Assembly: GCF_021532655.1 (NCBI RefSeq)
Contig: NZ_JAKGAS010000001.1
Coordinates: 124,001 to 188,000 of the forward strand
DNA: 64,000 bases
Origin: Paraglaciecola algarum
Lineage (GTDB): Bacteria; Pseudomonadota; Gammaproteobacteria; Enterobacterales; Alteromonadaceae
Direction: 5' to 3'
Shown here: piece by piece, positions 55,170 to 64,000 of the stretch
Position numbering within the stretch: the first letter of the stretch is position 1
Layout: the number at the start of each line of letters is the position of its first letter
Position numbers and translations under genes: made by a program
The notes under the pieces: model-generated
What the model saw: the letters and a program-made list of their open reading frames with translations, nothing else
Told to the model about the DNA's origin: nothing
The model's database searches: none

Positions 55170-56807
55170 ATGAGAAATATAAATACCAAAAAACGTATTA
55201 CTGCAACACAGTATGATTTTATTATTGTTGGTGCGGGCTCTGCTGGTTGTGCACTGGCTAATCGGTTATCTGAAAATAACCAATTTAACGTGTGTTTAAT
55301 AGAAGCGGGCAATAAAGACACAAATCCTCTTATACATATCCCATTCGGTTTATCTGTGTTGTCACGATTTGCAAAATTGAATTGGAATTATCATACTCAA
55401 GCGCAACCCCAGCTTAACAATCGGAAACTGTATTGGCCCAGAGGTAAAGTATTAGGTGGCTCTAGCTCGATTAATGCTATGTGTTACATACGGGGCGTGC
55501 CAGAAGATTATGACAATTGGCGTGATTTAGGGGCAATAGGTTGGGATTGGCAATCGGTTTTACCCTATTTTAAAAAGTCCGAAAAATTTCAACTGGATGA
55601 AGAAGATTTGCACGGTACCAAGGGCTATTTAGATGTACAAAAACTACGACATAGCAATGTGTTATCAGAGGCTTTTGTAAAAGCAGCAAGTGAAGTGGAA
55701 CTAACTAAAATTGAAGATTTTAATGCTCAGGAGCGAAATGGCTTAGGTTATTACCATGTCACTCAACAAAATGGCCAACGGTGCTCAGCCGCTAAAGCTT
55801 ATATAAGTTCGGTTAAAGATCGTCAAAACTTAACTATCATCACCAATGCGTTAGTAGAAAAAATTGTGATTCAAAATAAAAAAGCGGTAGGCGTAAAAGT
55901 TACGCTTGCTGGTAAATCAATAAAGCTCAATGTCACAAAAGAAGTGTTATTAAGTGCTGGAGCGATAAATTCACCGCAACTATTGATGTTGTCAGGTATA
56001 GGCCCTAAAACACACCTAGAGCAACATAAGATAACGGTTGAGCATGATTTACCGGGTGTTGGCCAAAATTTGCAAGACCACCTAGATATTATTATCCAGC
56101 ACAAAGCAAAAGTTCGGGATAGTTACGCTGTTATGCCAGCATTGTTGCCTCGTTACGCTAAATCGGTATTTTCATACCTATGTAAACGCTCAGGACTTTT
56201 TACAAGTAATATTGCCGAAGCGGGCGGTTTCGATAAAACACAATATGCTAACAAAATGGCCGATATTCAATATCACTTTTTACCAGCCTTGATAAAAAAC
56301 CACGGCCGGTCTTTAGCTTGGGGATATGGTTATAGTTTACATATTTGCGCTTTATACCCTAAAAGTCGTGGAGAAATTACTCTAGACTCAAACGAACCTA
56401 CGCAGCAACCACTTATCAATCCCAACTATTTAAGTGAGCCGCTAGATCAAAAGATTATGCTTGCCGGTATTCGCAGGGGCCGACAAATCCTAGCCAGTAA
56501 AACCTTTAATTCATTTTCAGCTGGTGAAGAGTTGCCTGGTGAAGACAAGCACACAGACCATGACATTTTGCAATTTATCCGTGAGCAGGCAGAAAGCATT
56601 TATCATCCGGTTGGCACATGTAAAATGGGGAATGCTAATGACTCAATGGCCGTGGTTGATCCTAAACTCAAGGTCATTGGCATGGAAGGTTTAAGAGTGG
56701 TCGATGCTTCGATCATGCCGTCAATTATTGGTGGTAATACTAATGCTCCTACCATTATGATCGCCGAAAAATGTGCCGATCTAATCAAACAAGAATATCA
56801 AAAGTAG
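55170..56807 (+). CDS. GMC-family FAD oxidoreductase (choline/alcohol dehydrogenase type)
   Basis: A 545-residue glucose-methanol-choline oxidoreductase. The FAD-binding GAGSAGCALANRLSE is at residues 18-32, the first GMC signature around PRGKVLGGSSSINAMCYIRG, the second at LLSAGAINSPQLLMLSGIG, and the active-site His region YHPVGTCKMG with the Asn-containing GNTNAPTIMIAEKCA near the C-terminus. It oxidises an alcohol or choline-like substrate that cannot be named. It starts with ATG 55170. The alkylation repair gene begins 12 bases after it, indicating cotranscription. Confidence 0.93.
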   Translation: MRNINTKKRITATQYDFIIVGAGSAGCALANRLSENNQFNVCLIEAGNKDTNPLIHIPFGLSVLSRFAKLNWNYHTQAQPQLNNRKLYWPRGKVLGGSSSINAMCYIRGVPEDYDNWRDLGAIGWDWQSVLPYFKKSEKFQLDEEDLHGTKGYLDVQKLRHSNVLSEAFVKAASEVELTKIEDFNAQERNGLGYYHVTQQNGQRCSAAKAYISSVKDRQNLTIITNALVEKIVIQNKKAVGVKVTLAGKSIKLNVTKEVLLSAGAINSPQLLMLSGIGPKTHLEQHKITVEHDLPGVGQNLQDHLDIIIQHKAKVRDSYAVMPALLPRYAKSVFSYLCKRSGLFTSNIAEAGGFDKTQYANKMADIQYHFLPALIKNHGRSLAWGYGYSLHICALYPKSRGEITLDSNEPTQQPLINPNYLSEPLDQKIMLAGIRRGRQILASKTFNSFSAGEELPGEDKHTDHDILQFIREQAESIYHPVGTCKMGNANDSMAVVDPKLKVIGMEGLRVVDASIMPSIIGGNTNAPTIMIAEKCADLIKQEYQK

Positions 56808-56819
56808 GAAGCATTTTTC

Positions 56820-57935
56820 ATGGCAGAACCCCTTAAAAACCATTACGGAATAGAAATAGCGGAAAAAATTAGCGCCATGACGTTAAAGGTTTACCCAAGC
56901 TTTGATGCAGCGGGTTTTATTGATGTTATCAAAACAGATTACGAAAGCTTAGAGTTAATGGAGCGCGGCCGTAAAATATCTGCGGCTTTAAAACAGTTTT
57001 TACCAAATGATTATCTGCAGGCGCTAAAGATTTTATTAGCCTCTGCTAAACAGCCAACACAAGTTGACGAAGACAACAGCATCGCCTCTTTTATTTTCAT
57101 GCCCCATGTTAACTTTGTCGCTGAAAATGGCTTGGATAATTTTGAAGCTTCAATGCATGCCCACTATGTATTAACGCAAAAATTTACATCAGAGTTTGGT
57201 ATTCGGCCATTTATTCAAAAATATCCAGAACAAACCATGGCGTTACTAAGTAATTGGGCTACAGATGATAATTATCATGTTAGACGCTTGGTGTCAGAAG
57301 GGACGCGTCCGCGGCTCCCTTGGGCGTCTCGATTACCAGAATTTATTGCAGATCCGCAACCCGTGATAAAATTATTAGAATTATTAAAAGATGATCCTGA
57401 ACTTTATGTCAGGCGTTCGGTGGCTAATAACCTAAACGATATAGGAAAAGACCATCCTGATTTATTAGCCGATATTGCTAAACGTTGGTTAAAGGGGGCT
57501 TCAGAAGAGCGTAAATGGTTAGTTAAACATGCATTGCGTAGTGCCATTAAGCGCGGCGAAAAAGGCGCATTAGAAGCTTTAGGTTACGGTAAACCTGCCA
57601 ATGTAGTAATACAGAACATCAGTGTGTCGCCAGCGATTACACAAATTGGCGGCTCGATTACCGTGGGATTTGATTTACAAAATCTAGCCAACACTAAAAC
57701 TAACATGATGGTGGACTGTGTTATTCATTTTATTAAAGCCAACGGGGCAAGTTCAGCTAAGGTTTTTAAACTAAAAGCCTGTGAACTCAAGCCTCAAGGT
57801 GTGCGGTCTTTTAGTAAAAAGGTGTCGTTAAAACCTATGACCACGCGAACTTTGTATGCTGGCATGCATAAAGTTGACGTTATGATTAATGGCCAAACTA
57901 GGCCTTTAGGCGAATTTGAGTTACGCCAATCCTGA
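56820..57935 (+). CDS. AlkC-like DNA alkylation repair glycosylase
   Basis: A 371-residue HEAT-repeat protein of the AlkC/AlkD superfamily, which excises N3-methyl purines without flipping the base. The helical repeats include MALLSNWATDDNYHVRRLVSEGTRPRLPWASRL and LLELLKDDPELYVRRSVANNLNDIGKDHP. A C-terminal immunoglobulin-like domain (about 270-371, VSPAITQIGGSITVGFDLQN to GEFELRQS) matches the AlkC subtype with a fused Ig domain. It is coupled to the GMC oxidoreductase gene. Confidence 0.86.
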   Translation: MAEPLKNHYGIEIAEKISAMTLKVYPSFDAAGFIDVIKTDYESLELMERGRKISAALKQFLPNDYLQALKILLASAKQPTQVDEDNSIASFIFMPHVNFVAENGLDNFEASMHAHYVLTQKFTSEFGIRPFIQKYPEQTMALLSNWATDDNYHVRRLVSEGTRPRLPWASRLPEFIADPQPVIKLLELLKDDPELYVRRSVANNLNDIGKDHPDLLADIAKRWLKGASEERKWLVKHALRSAIKRGEKGALEALGYGKPANVVIQNISVSPAITQIGGSITVGFDLQNLANTKTNMMVDCVIHFIKANGASSAKVFKLKACELKPQGVRSFSKKVSLKPMTTRTLYAGMHKVDVMINGQTRPLGEFELRQS

Positions 57936-58067
57936 ACCATTAATGAGTACCACTACTTATTAATGTCACTGTTGTTAACGTCCTAAAATGTTGTAATTTT
58001 GTCTATGTAGACATTAAAACCGGTGTAAAGTAAACATCATTATTTAGCTATTACACTGGTTTGCTTT

Positions 58068-59006
58068 ATGACAATTCGTGTCGCGTTTTTTATCGCTGAT
58101 GGTTTCCAACCTCTAGACTTATTTGGTCCGCTAGATACCTTTGAAGAAGCCAATAGCTTTTTAAAAAATAGCTACCAATGTGACATTGTTAACTTTCAAG
58201 CTGGGCCTGTTAAAAGTGCATCTCGCCACTCGGTAGTGGCAGTTTATTCGCTAACAGATATACCGCAGCCTGATTACTTGGTGATCTGTGGGGGTTCAGG
58301 TATGCGAGAGCTAACCTTGAGCACTCGCCAAGTTATTGATTTAAAAAAACTAGCAGACGCTTCACAAAAGATAATTAGTATTTGTACGGGCACTTTTATC
58401 CTAGCCCAGCTTTATCCCGACACACCATTAACCGTTACTACCCACTGGCGTCATTGCTCACAACTAAGCGCGCAGTATCCAAATTGCGAGGTACTGTCAG
58501 ACCCATTATTCATTCAGTATAAACAGTTTTATTCATCCGCAGGTATTTTGTCGGGTGTGGATTTGAGTTTAGAGCTGGTTAGGCAAGATTTAGGTAATAC
58601 AGTGGCAGCATCAGTGGCTAAAGAATTAGTGGTGTATTTACAACGAAAAGGCAGTCAAAACCAGTTTTCCGATTTATTAAAAACCCAGTCTTCTGACAGT
58701 TTACGTCTGAATCCTGTGATTGAATGGATGATGGACAACCTGCAAAAACCTATTAGTTGTGCAGACATTGCACACAAAATGTGTGTCAGCGAAAGACAAG
58801 TGTCACGATTGTTTAAACAACATGTCAATTTAAGTCCCGCTCAATACTTAACCCAATTACGCATGTTTCAAGCCAGAGACTTAATTAGTCAAGATAATCG
58901 TTCGTTGCAAGAAGTCTCTCGGTTAGTGGGCTTTAAAAACTACGAAAGTTTTAGGCGGTCGTTCGAGCGTTATTTTGGTTTATCGCCTTCAACATTCAAG
59001 CCGTAA
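58068..59006 (+). CDS. GlxA-type transcriptional regulator (DJ-1/PfpI plus AraC HTH)
   Basis: A 312-residue regulator with an N-terminal DJ-1/PfpI-like domain (VAFFIADGFQPLDLFGPLDTF, ICTGTFILAQ containing the nucleophile-position Cys) and a C-terminal AraC-type DNA-binding domain with two helix-turn-helix units (CADIAHKMCVSERQVSRLFKQHV and LQEVSRLVGFKNYESFRRSFERYFGLSP). The ligand is unknown; related proteins respond to amine or small-metabolite catabolism. It stands alone between the GMC-AlkC pair and the glycosyltransferase gene. Confidence 0.9.
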   Translation: MTIRVAFFIADGFQPLDLFGPLDTFEEANSFLKNSYQCDIVNFQAGPVKSASRHSVVAVYSLTDIPQPDYLVICGGSGMRELTLSTRQVIDLKKLADASQKIISICTGTFILAQLYPDTPLTVTTHWRHCSQLSAQYPNCEVLSDPLFIQYKQFYSSAGILSGVDLSLELVRQDLGNTVAASVAKELVVYLQRKGSQNQFSDLLKTQSSDSLRLNPVIEWMMDNLQKPISCADIAHKMCVSERQVSRLFKQHVNLSPAQYLTQLRMFQARDLISQDNRSLQEVSRLVGFKNYESFRRSFERYFGLSPSTFKP

Positions 59007-59173
59007 GTTATTGCTTACCGGTTAGTTTTGATCGTTGTGGTTTGAAGTACAGCATAATTAGCTGATGATGTGTTAACTCAATATGTATACACTAAAGTCA
59101 TAATTTCTTAGAAAAGATGATGTATTTATGAGGGATGTAAAGTGAGTGATATTAACAGAGCGACCCATTAGTT

Positions 59174-60073
59174 ATGTCTATCCCAAAATACGCACTGGCG
59201 ATATTTGCATATAACATCGATCAGTCGATTGAAGCGTGCTTAAATAGCGTGCTCAGAAATGGATTAGATGAACACTTCACAATATTTGTTTTAGCCAATG
59301 GCTGCACAGATAACACAGAATCTATCGTTAAAATACTCCAAGCTAAACATAGTCATATTGAACTTGTTTCAATAAAAAAAGCAGATAAATGTCATGCATG
59401 GAATAAATATGTGCACGAAATTGCACCCGAAGTTGAGACACATTTTTTTATTGATGGTGATGTTGAAGTTACACCGGGATCCTTGTGGAAAATGGCGCAG
59501 TTAATTCACGCCGACCCGCGAATTAATCTTGTCGGTGGTGTGCCAGTAGTGGGCCGAGATAAGGATGCTTGGACTAGCCGAATGTATACGTATGGTCGAG
59601 TATCTGGTGGACTATACACTATGAGCAATGAATTTCTACAACGGCTTAAATCTGAAGGTATAACTATGCCTGTTGGCTTTGTAGGTGAAGACTTTTTGAT
59701 TTCAGAATTGGCTAAAAGTTTGTCAGATTTTAGGCAATTTAATAGGCCTAGTATTCATTTAAAAATTGAACCCAAGGCCGGATTTTCATTTAGATCTTTA
59801 TCTAAAAAACGTATTGCTGATTATTTACAATATGCGCGCCGTTTAATTCGTTATCGAATTAGAGATTATGAACTGTCTATGCTGTTACATCGCTTTGAAT
59901 ATTTTAATGGAATTGATTTACCTAATTCAGTGCAGGATTTATATAACCAAACTAAAGTACTACCAGACTATTACTGGAGAGGTAAATTTACTCCAATAGA
60001 TTGGATTGCTGTGTACAAAATAAGGCGGGTAGTGAGCGATAAAACGTCGAGGTTTAGTAAAATATTTAATTAG
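59174..60073 (+). CDS. family 2 glycosyltransferase
   Basis: A 299-residue GT-A fold glycosyltransferase. It begins YALAIFAYNIDQSIEACLNSVL, has the nucleotide region FVLANGCTDNTESIV and the metal-binding DxD as FFIDGDVEV. VGEDFLISELAKSL provides the catalytic acidic residue. There is no transmembrane segment. The sugar donor and acceptor cannot be assigned. It is a single gene with no polysaccharide cluster around it, which is unusual for this family. Confidence 0.85.
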   Translation: MSIPKYALAIFAYNIDQSIEACLNSVLRNGLDEHFTIFVLANGCTDNTESIVKILQAKHSHIELVSIKKADKCHAWNKYVHEIAPEVETHFFIDGDVEVTPGSLWKMAQLIHADPRINLVGGVPVVGRDKDAWTSRMYTYGRVSGGLYTMSNEFLQRLKSEGITMPVGFVGEDFLISELAKSLSDFRQFNRPSIHLKIEPKAGFSFRSLSKKRIADYLQYARRLIRYRIRDYELSMLLHRFEYFNGIDLPNSVQDLYNQTKVLPDYYWRGKFTPIDWIAVYKIRRVVSDKTSRFSKIFN

Positions 60074-60211
60074 CGTTATCGTGTTAATTTTTTAATGTGT
60101 AATATCTGTGTTTAGTGTTTATGCCAAAAAGCCAAATGTATTTTTGATCTTGGCGGACGATACGGGTATTGAAGCCATATAAAGTGCTGATGGTCATAAT
60201 TCTAAAAATAC

Positions 60212-60589
60212 CTAACAGCCCAAATCTGTTCCTGATTCACTTAATTCAATTGAGAGTTTAATAAACTCTGGCAGTTTGGTTTGTTGAATATCAATACTTT
60301 TTGTAATGCGAATACAGCCTTTTCCGCAATTTAGACCGGCTAATAGCTCACCACTTGGGTCAACTTTTTTAATATTGCCCACATACAAACCCACATAGTT
60401 CTTTTGGGCGTTTAGATGGAATACTGATTTATCATTCAGCTTATAATTCAGCATTTTGTATTCAATGCTTTCTAATATCTTTGGTGCATAGCTATGAATA
60501 ATGGTTCTAATTTCTAGAAATTTTTCTTTGCGCCAATCAGCTTCAAGAGTTGTTAAATAAGCGCTTGGTGTATCTACATCATATTGCAT
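60212..60589 (-). CDS. DUF1801 family protein
   Basis: A 125-residue protein with the YdhG/DUF1801 pattern: KILESIEYKMLNYKLNDKSVFHLNAQKNYVGLYV and the end run GLNCGKGCIRITKSIDIQQTKLPEFIKLSIELS. The fold is iron-chaperone-like in related proteins, and the function is unknown. Its start overlaps the TetR gene stop by 11 bases, so it is translated from the TetR transcript and may be a target or partner of that regulator. Confidence 0.82.
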   Translation of the reverse strand: MQYDVDTPSAYLTTLEADWRKEKFLEIRTIIHSYAPKILESIEYKMLNYKLNDKSVFHLNAQKNYVGLYVGNIKKVDPSGELLAGLNCGKGCIRITKSIDIQQTKLPEFIKLSIELSESGTDLGC

Positions 60590-61133
60590 CAGTTACCTCA
60601 CTAAATCCTTGAGTAAATAGGTTGACGGCACATTCACACATTTCGTCAATGTGGGTTTGATCAGCGTAGATCCCGTCAATTAACAGTCTAGCTATACCGT
60701 GCATAGTGCCCCAGGTAACTTGTGATAAGCGTAATGTATTTTCACCTTTAGGCAGTAAACCTTGTTGTTGCCAATCTTGGGTCATCTGTACTTGGTAATT
60801 AAAACTTGGATAAGCCACATCACGCAGGTTTTGTGTGGCTTTATTTTGTTTCCAAATAGTACGGCCAAACATTAAGTCATATAACTCGGGGTTGTCAGCG
60901 GCATATCGAATGTAACCCAGAAAGAACTGGTGATATTTTTCTTTCAACGACAAGTCAGTTTGATTAAATATCTTTTCTGCGTTGTGTTGCCAGTGTTTAA
61001 AACCTTGCTCTGCTATGGCACATAAGAGTTGATTTTTATCTTTAAAATGATGGTAGGGGGCTGTGCGAGACACTCCAGTTTTTTCGGCTAACTTACGTAA
61101 AGACAAGCCTTCGATACCGGTTTCTTTAAGCAA
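60579..61133 (-). CDS. TetR-family regulator with unclear start
   Basis: The helix-turn-helix LSLRKLAEKTGVSRTAPYHHFKDKNQLL is followed by an all-helical ligand domain. The first ordinary start codon is TTG 61133, giving 184 residues, but the frame upstream to 61232 encodes YHHGDLRSTLIAGANELL, the conserved first helix of this TetR group. That extension has no ATG, GTG or TTG; an ATC at 61220 is the nearest candidate. The true start may be non-canonical or the gene may have lost its start. It is divergent from the isomerase-like gene and probably controls it. Confidence 0.85.
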   Translation of the reverse strand: MLKETGIEGLSLRKLAEKTGVSRTAPYHHFKDKNQLLCAIAEQGFKHWQHNAEKIFNQTDLSLKEKYHQFFLGYIRYAADNPELYDLMFGRTIWKQNKATQNLRDVAYPSFNYQVQMTQDWQQQGLLPKGENTLRLSQVTWGTMHGIARLLIDGIYADQTHIDEMCECAVNLFTQGFSEVTDAI

Positions 61134-61268
61134 TTCATTGGCACCAGCAATTAAGGTACTCCTTAAGTCACCATGGTGGTAATTCGATTTGCTATTTAGG
61201 TTTTTCGTTTGTTTACTGATAGTAGTTACTGATTAAGCGCAGCCATAGAACTATTCTTAATTACTATC

Positions 61269-61309
61269 TTGACACTGTCAACATAAGTTACTAATCTTGA
61301 CGGTGTCTA
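61269..61309. promoter_or_regulatory. repeated palindromic operator in the TetR/isomerase divergent region
   Basis: TTGACACTGTCAA (61269-61281, perfect palindrome) and TTGACGGTGTCTA (61297-61309, imperfect) share ATCTTGAC..TGTC and have centres 28 bp apart. Each also contains a TTGAC that could serve as a -35 element. This fits binding by the adjacent TetR protein. Confidence 0.55.
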
Positions 61310-61357
61310 GTTTTGGTTTTGTGATTAAAACCTTTTACTAAAAACGAGGAAATAAAC

Positions 61358-62209
61358 GTGTCTAACCTTGAATTTAATTTACTGGTGACTATGCAGGTAA
61401 CCATTGAAGATCAGATTGCACATATACAACTTAATCGTCCTGAAGCCTTGAATAGTATGATCCCTGAATTTTGGACTGAACTACCAGCCGTGGTTAAAAA
61501 AATTGATGATGAAGCCAGTGCCCGCGTGATTGTGATCTCAGCTCAAGGTAAACATTTTAGTGCGGGAATGGATTTGTCGGTTTTTGCTAGTTTAGGCAAA
61601 AGATTTACAGGTGAGCCAGCTCGTAATGCAGAGCAAATGCGTCGATTAGTGCTCGAACTACAAGATAGTTTTAATGCCTTAGAAGAGGTACGTATTCCGG
61701 TACTGGTTGCCATGCAAGGCGGGGTGATTGGTGGAGCGGTAGATATGATATGTGCCGCTGATTGCAGATATTGCACGGCAGATGCATTTTTTACCATTAA
61801 AGAAACCGAATTAGGCATGACCGCTGACGTAGGCACGTTACAAAGGTTACCTCACTTGATTTCGCAAGGCTTAGTGCGAGAGTTAGCGTACACGGGCCGC
61901 AAGATGCAAAGCGTTGAGGCCAAAGACTGCGGTTTAGTTAACCAAGTATTTGACGATCAAGCCAGTATGTTAGAAGGAGTGATGAAAATAGCTGCAGATA
62001 TTGCCGCACATTCTCCTATGGCAGTAACGGGCTGTAAAGACATGTTGAATTACAGCAGAGATCACAGCGTGAATGACAGTTTAACCTATATGGCTACTTG
62101 GCAAAGTGGCATGTTACAAATGTCGGATATGCAAGAAGCCATGTCGGCTGCGCAACAAAAGCGTCAGCCTGAATATGCCAACTTACACAAAAAGAACAAA
62201 GGCTTATAA
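61358..62209 (+). CDS. crotonase-family protein, dienoyl-CoA isomerase-like
   Basis: A 283-residue enoyl-CoA hydratase/isomerase superfamily member. It has LNRPEALNSM, the oxyanion region AQGKHFSAGMDLSVF, and MQGGVIGGAVDMICAADCRYCTADAFFTIKETELGMTADVGTLQRLP. The acidic residues in IKETELGMTAD match those of delta(3,5),delta(2,4)-dienoyl-CoA isomerases, which move double bonds during polyunsaturated fatty acid oxidation. The start is GTG 61358 after CGAGGAAAT. fadH follows 19 bases later, in agreement with this role. Confidence 0.85.
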   Translation: MSNLEFNLLVTMQVTIEDQIAHIQLNRPEALNSMIPEFWTELPAVVKKIDDEASARVIVISAQGKHFSAGMDLSVFASLGKRFTGEPARNAEQMRRLVLELQDSFNALEEVRIPVLVAMQGGVIGGAVDMICAADCRYCTADAFFTIKETELGMTADVGTLQRLPHLISQGLVRELAYTGRKMQSVEAKDCGLVNQVFDDQASMLEGVMKIAADIAAHSPMAVTGCKDMLNYSRDHSVNDSLTYMATWQSGMLQMSDMQEAMSAAQQKRQPEYANLHKKNKGL

Positions 62210-62219
62210 AGTCAATTAG

Positions 62220-64000
<1,781 letters not shown>

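Overview
The window is about 64 kb of AT-rich chromosome from a marine gammaproteobacterium, most likely an Alteromonadaceae member close to Glaciecola, Paraglaciecola or Alteromonas. The evidence is near-identical enteric-type CysB and FadR, the gammaproteobacterial blocks sdaA-nudL-pabB and fadR/nhaB-dsbB, a PEP-CTERM protein, a sulfatase lipoprotein and a set of DUF families (DUF1800/DUF1501, DUF3718, DUF1993) common in marine bacteria. I saw no rRNA, tRNA, CRISPR array, prophage or intact insertion sequence.

Layout. 1-3041: end of a class II DAHP synthase, then feoA-feoB for ferrous iron behind a possible Fur box. 3109-6665 (minus): a DEAD-box helicase with a NYN-domain nuclease, a membrane-anchored coiled-coil protein and an orphan histidine kinase. 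6908-14681: cysB, sdaA-nudL-pabB, class I fumarase and rmuC. 14762-21141: DUF3718 protein, the DUF1800-DUF1501 pair, a 2H phosphoesterase-like protein, a DUF1993 protein and a sulfatase. 21421-26424: a 1667-residue PAS/coiled-coil protein ending in an HPt-like domain without its histidine. 26495-29247: a PEBP protein followed by a 107-bp inverted-repeat element with target duplications, an RhlE-type helicase, a candidate small RNA and a CreA-like lipoprotein.

29263-40497 is a nitrate uptake and sensing locus: nasT-nasS (antiterminator and nitrate sensor), a NarK/NasA-type transporter, a PP2C phosphatase-Ser/Thr kinase fusion, nrtA-nrtB-nrtC and a porin. Three promoters in it share one architecture that I read directly from the sequence: paired NtrC-like boxes about 103-106 and 84-86 bp upstream of the -12 GC of a -24/-12 (sigma-54) element. 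The nrtA leader also carries two hexaloop hairpins, the second overlapping a strong intrinsic terminator, which is the ANTAR (NasT) antitermination layout. Nitrogen limitation (NtrC) and nitrate (NasS-NasT) would therefore act in series on nrtABC. No nitrate or nitrite reductase gene is in the window.

40518-52881: two copies of a 260-300-bp MITE-like repeat flank a four-gene light-dependent repair operon (Cry-DASH, a second photolyase-like protein, a 59-residue DUF2256 zinc-finger protein and an Fe-S photolyase), dsbB-nhaB divergent from fadR, and several secreted or unknown genes. 52903-60073: a prolyl oligopeptidase lipoprotein, a GMC oxidoreductase-AlkC pair, a GlxA-type regulator and a glycosyltransferase. 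60212-64000: a TetR regulator whose conserved N-terminus is coded upstream of any ordinary start codon, divergent from a dienoyl-CoA isomerase-like gene and fadH (cut by the window end), pointing to control of unsaturated fatty acid breakdown.
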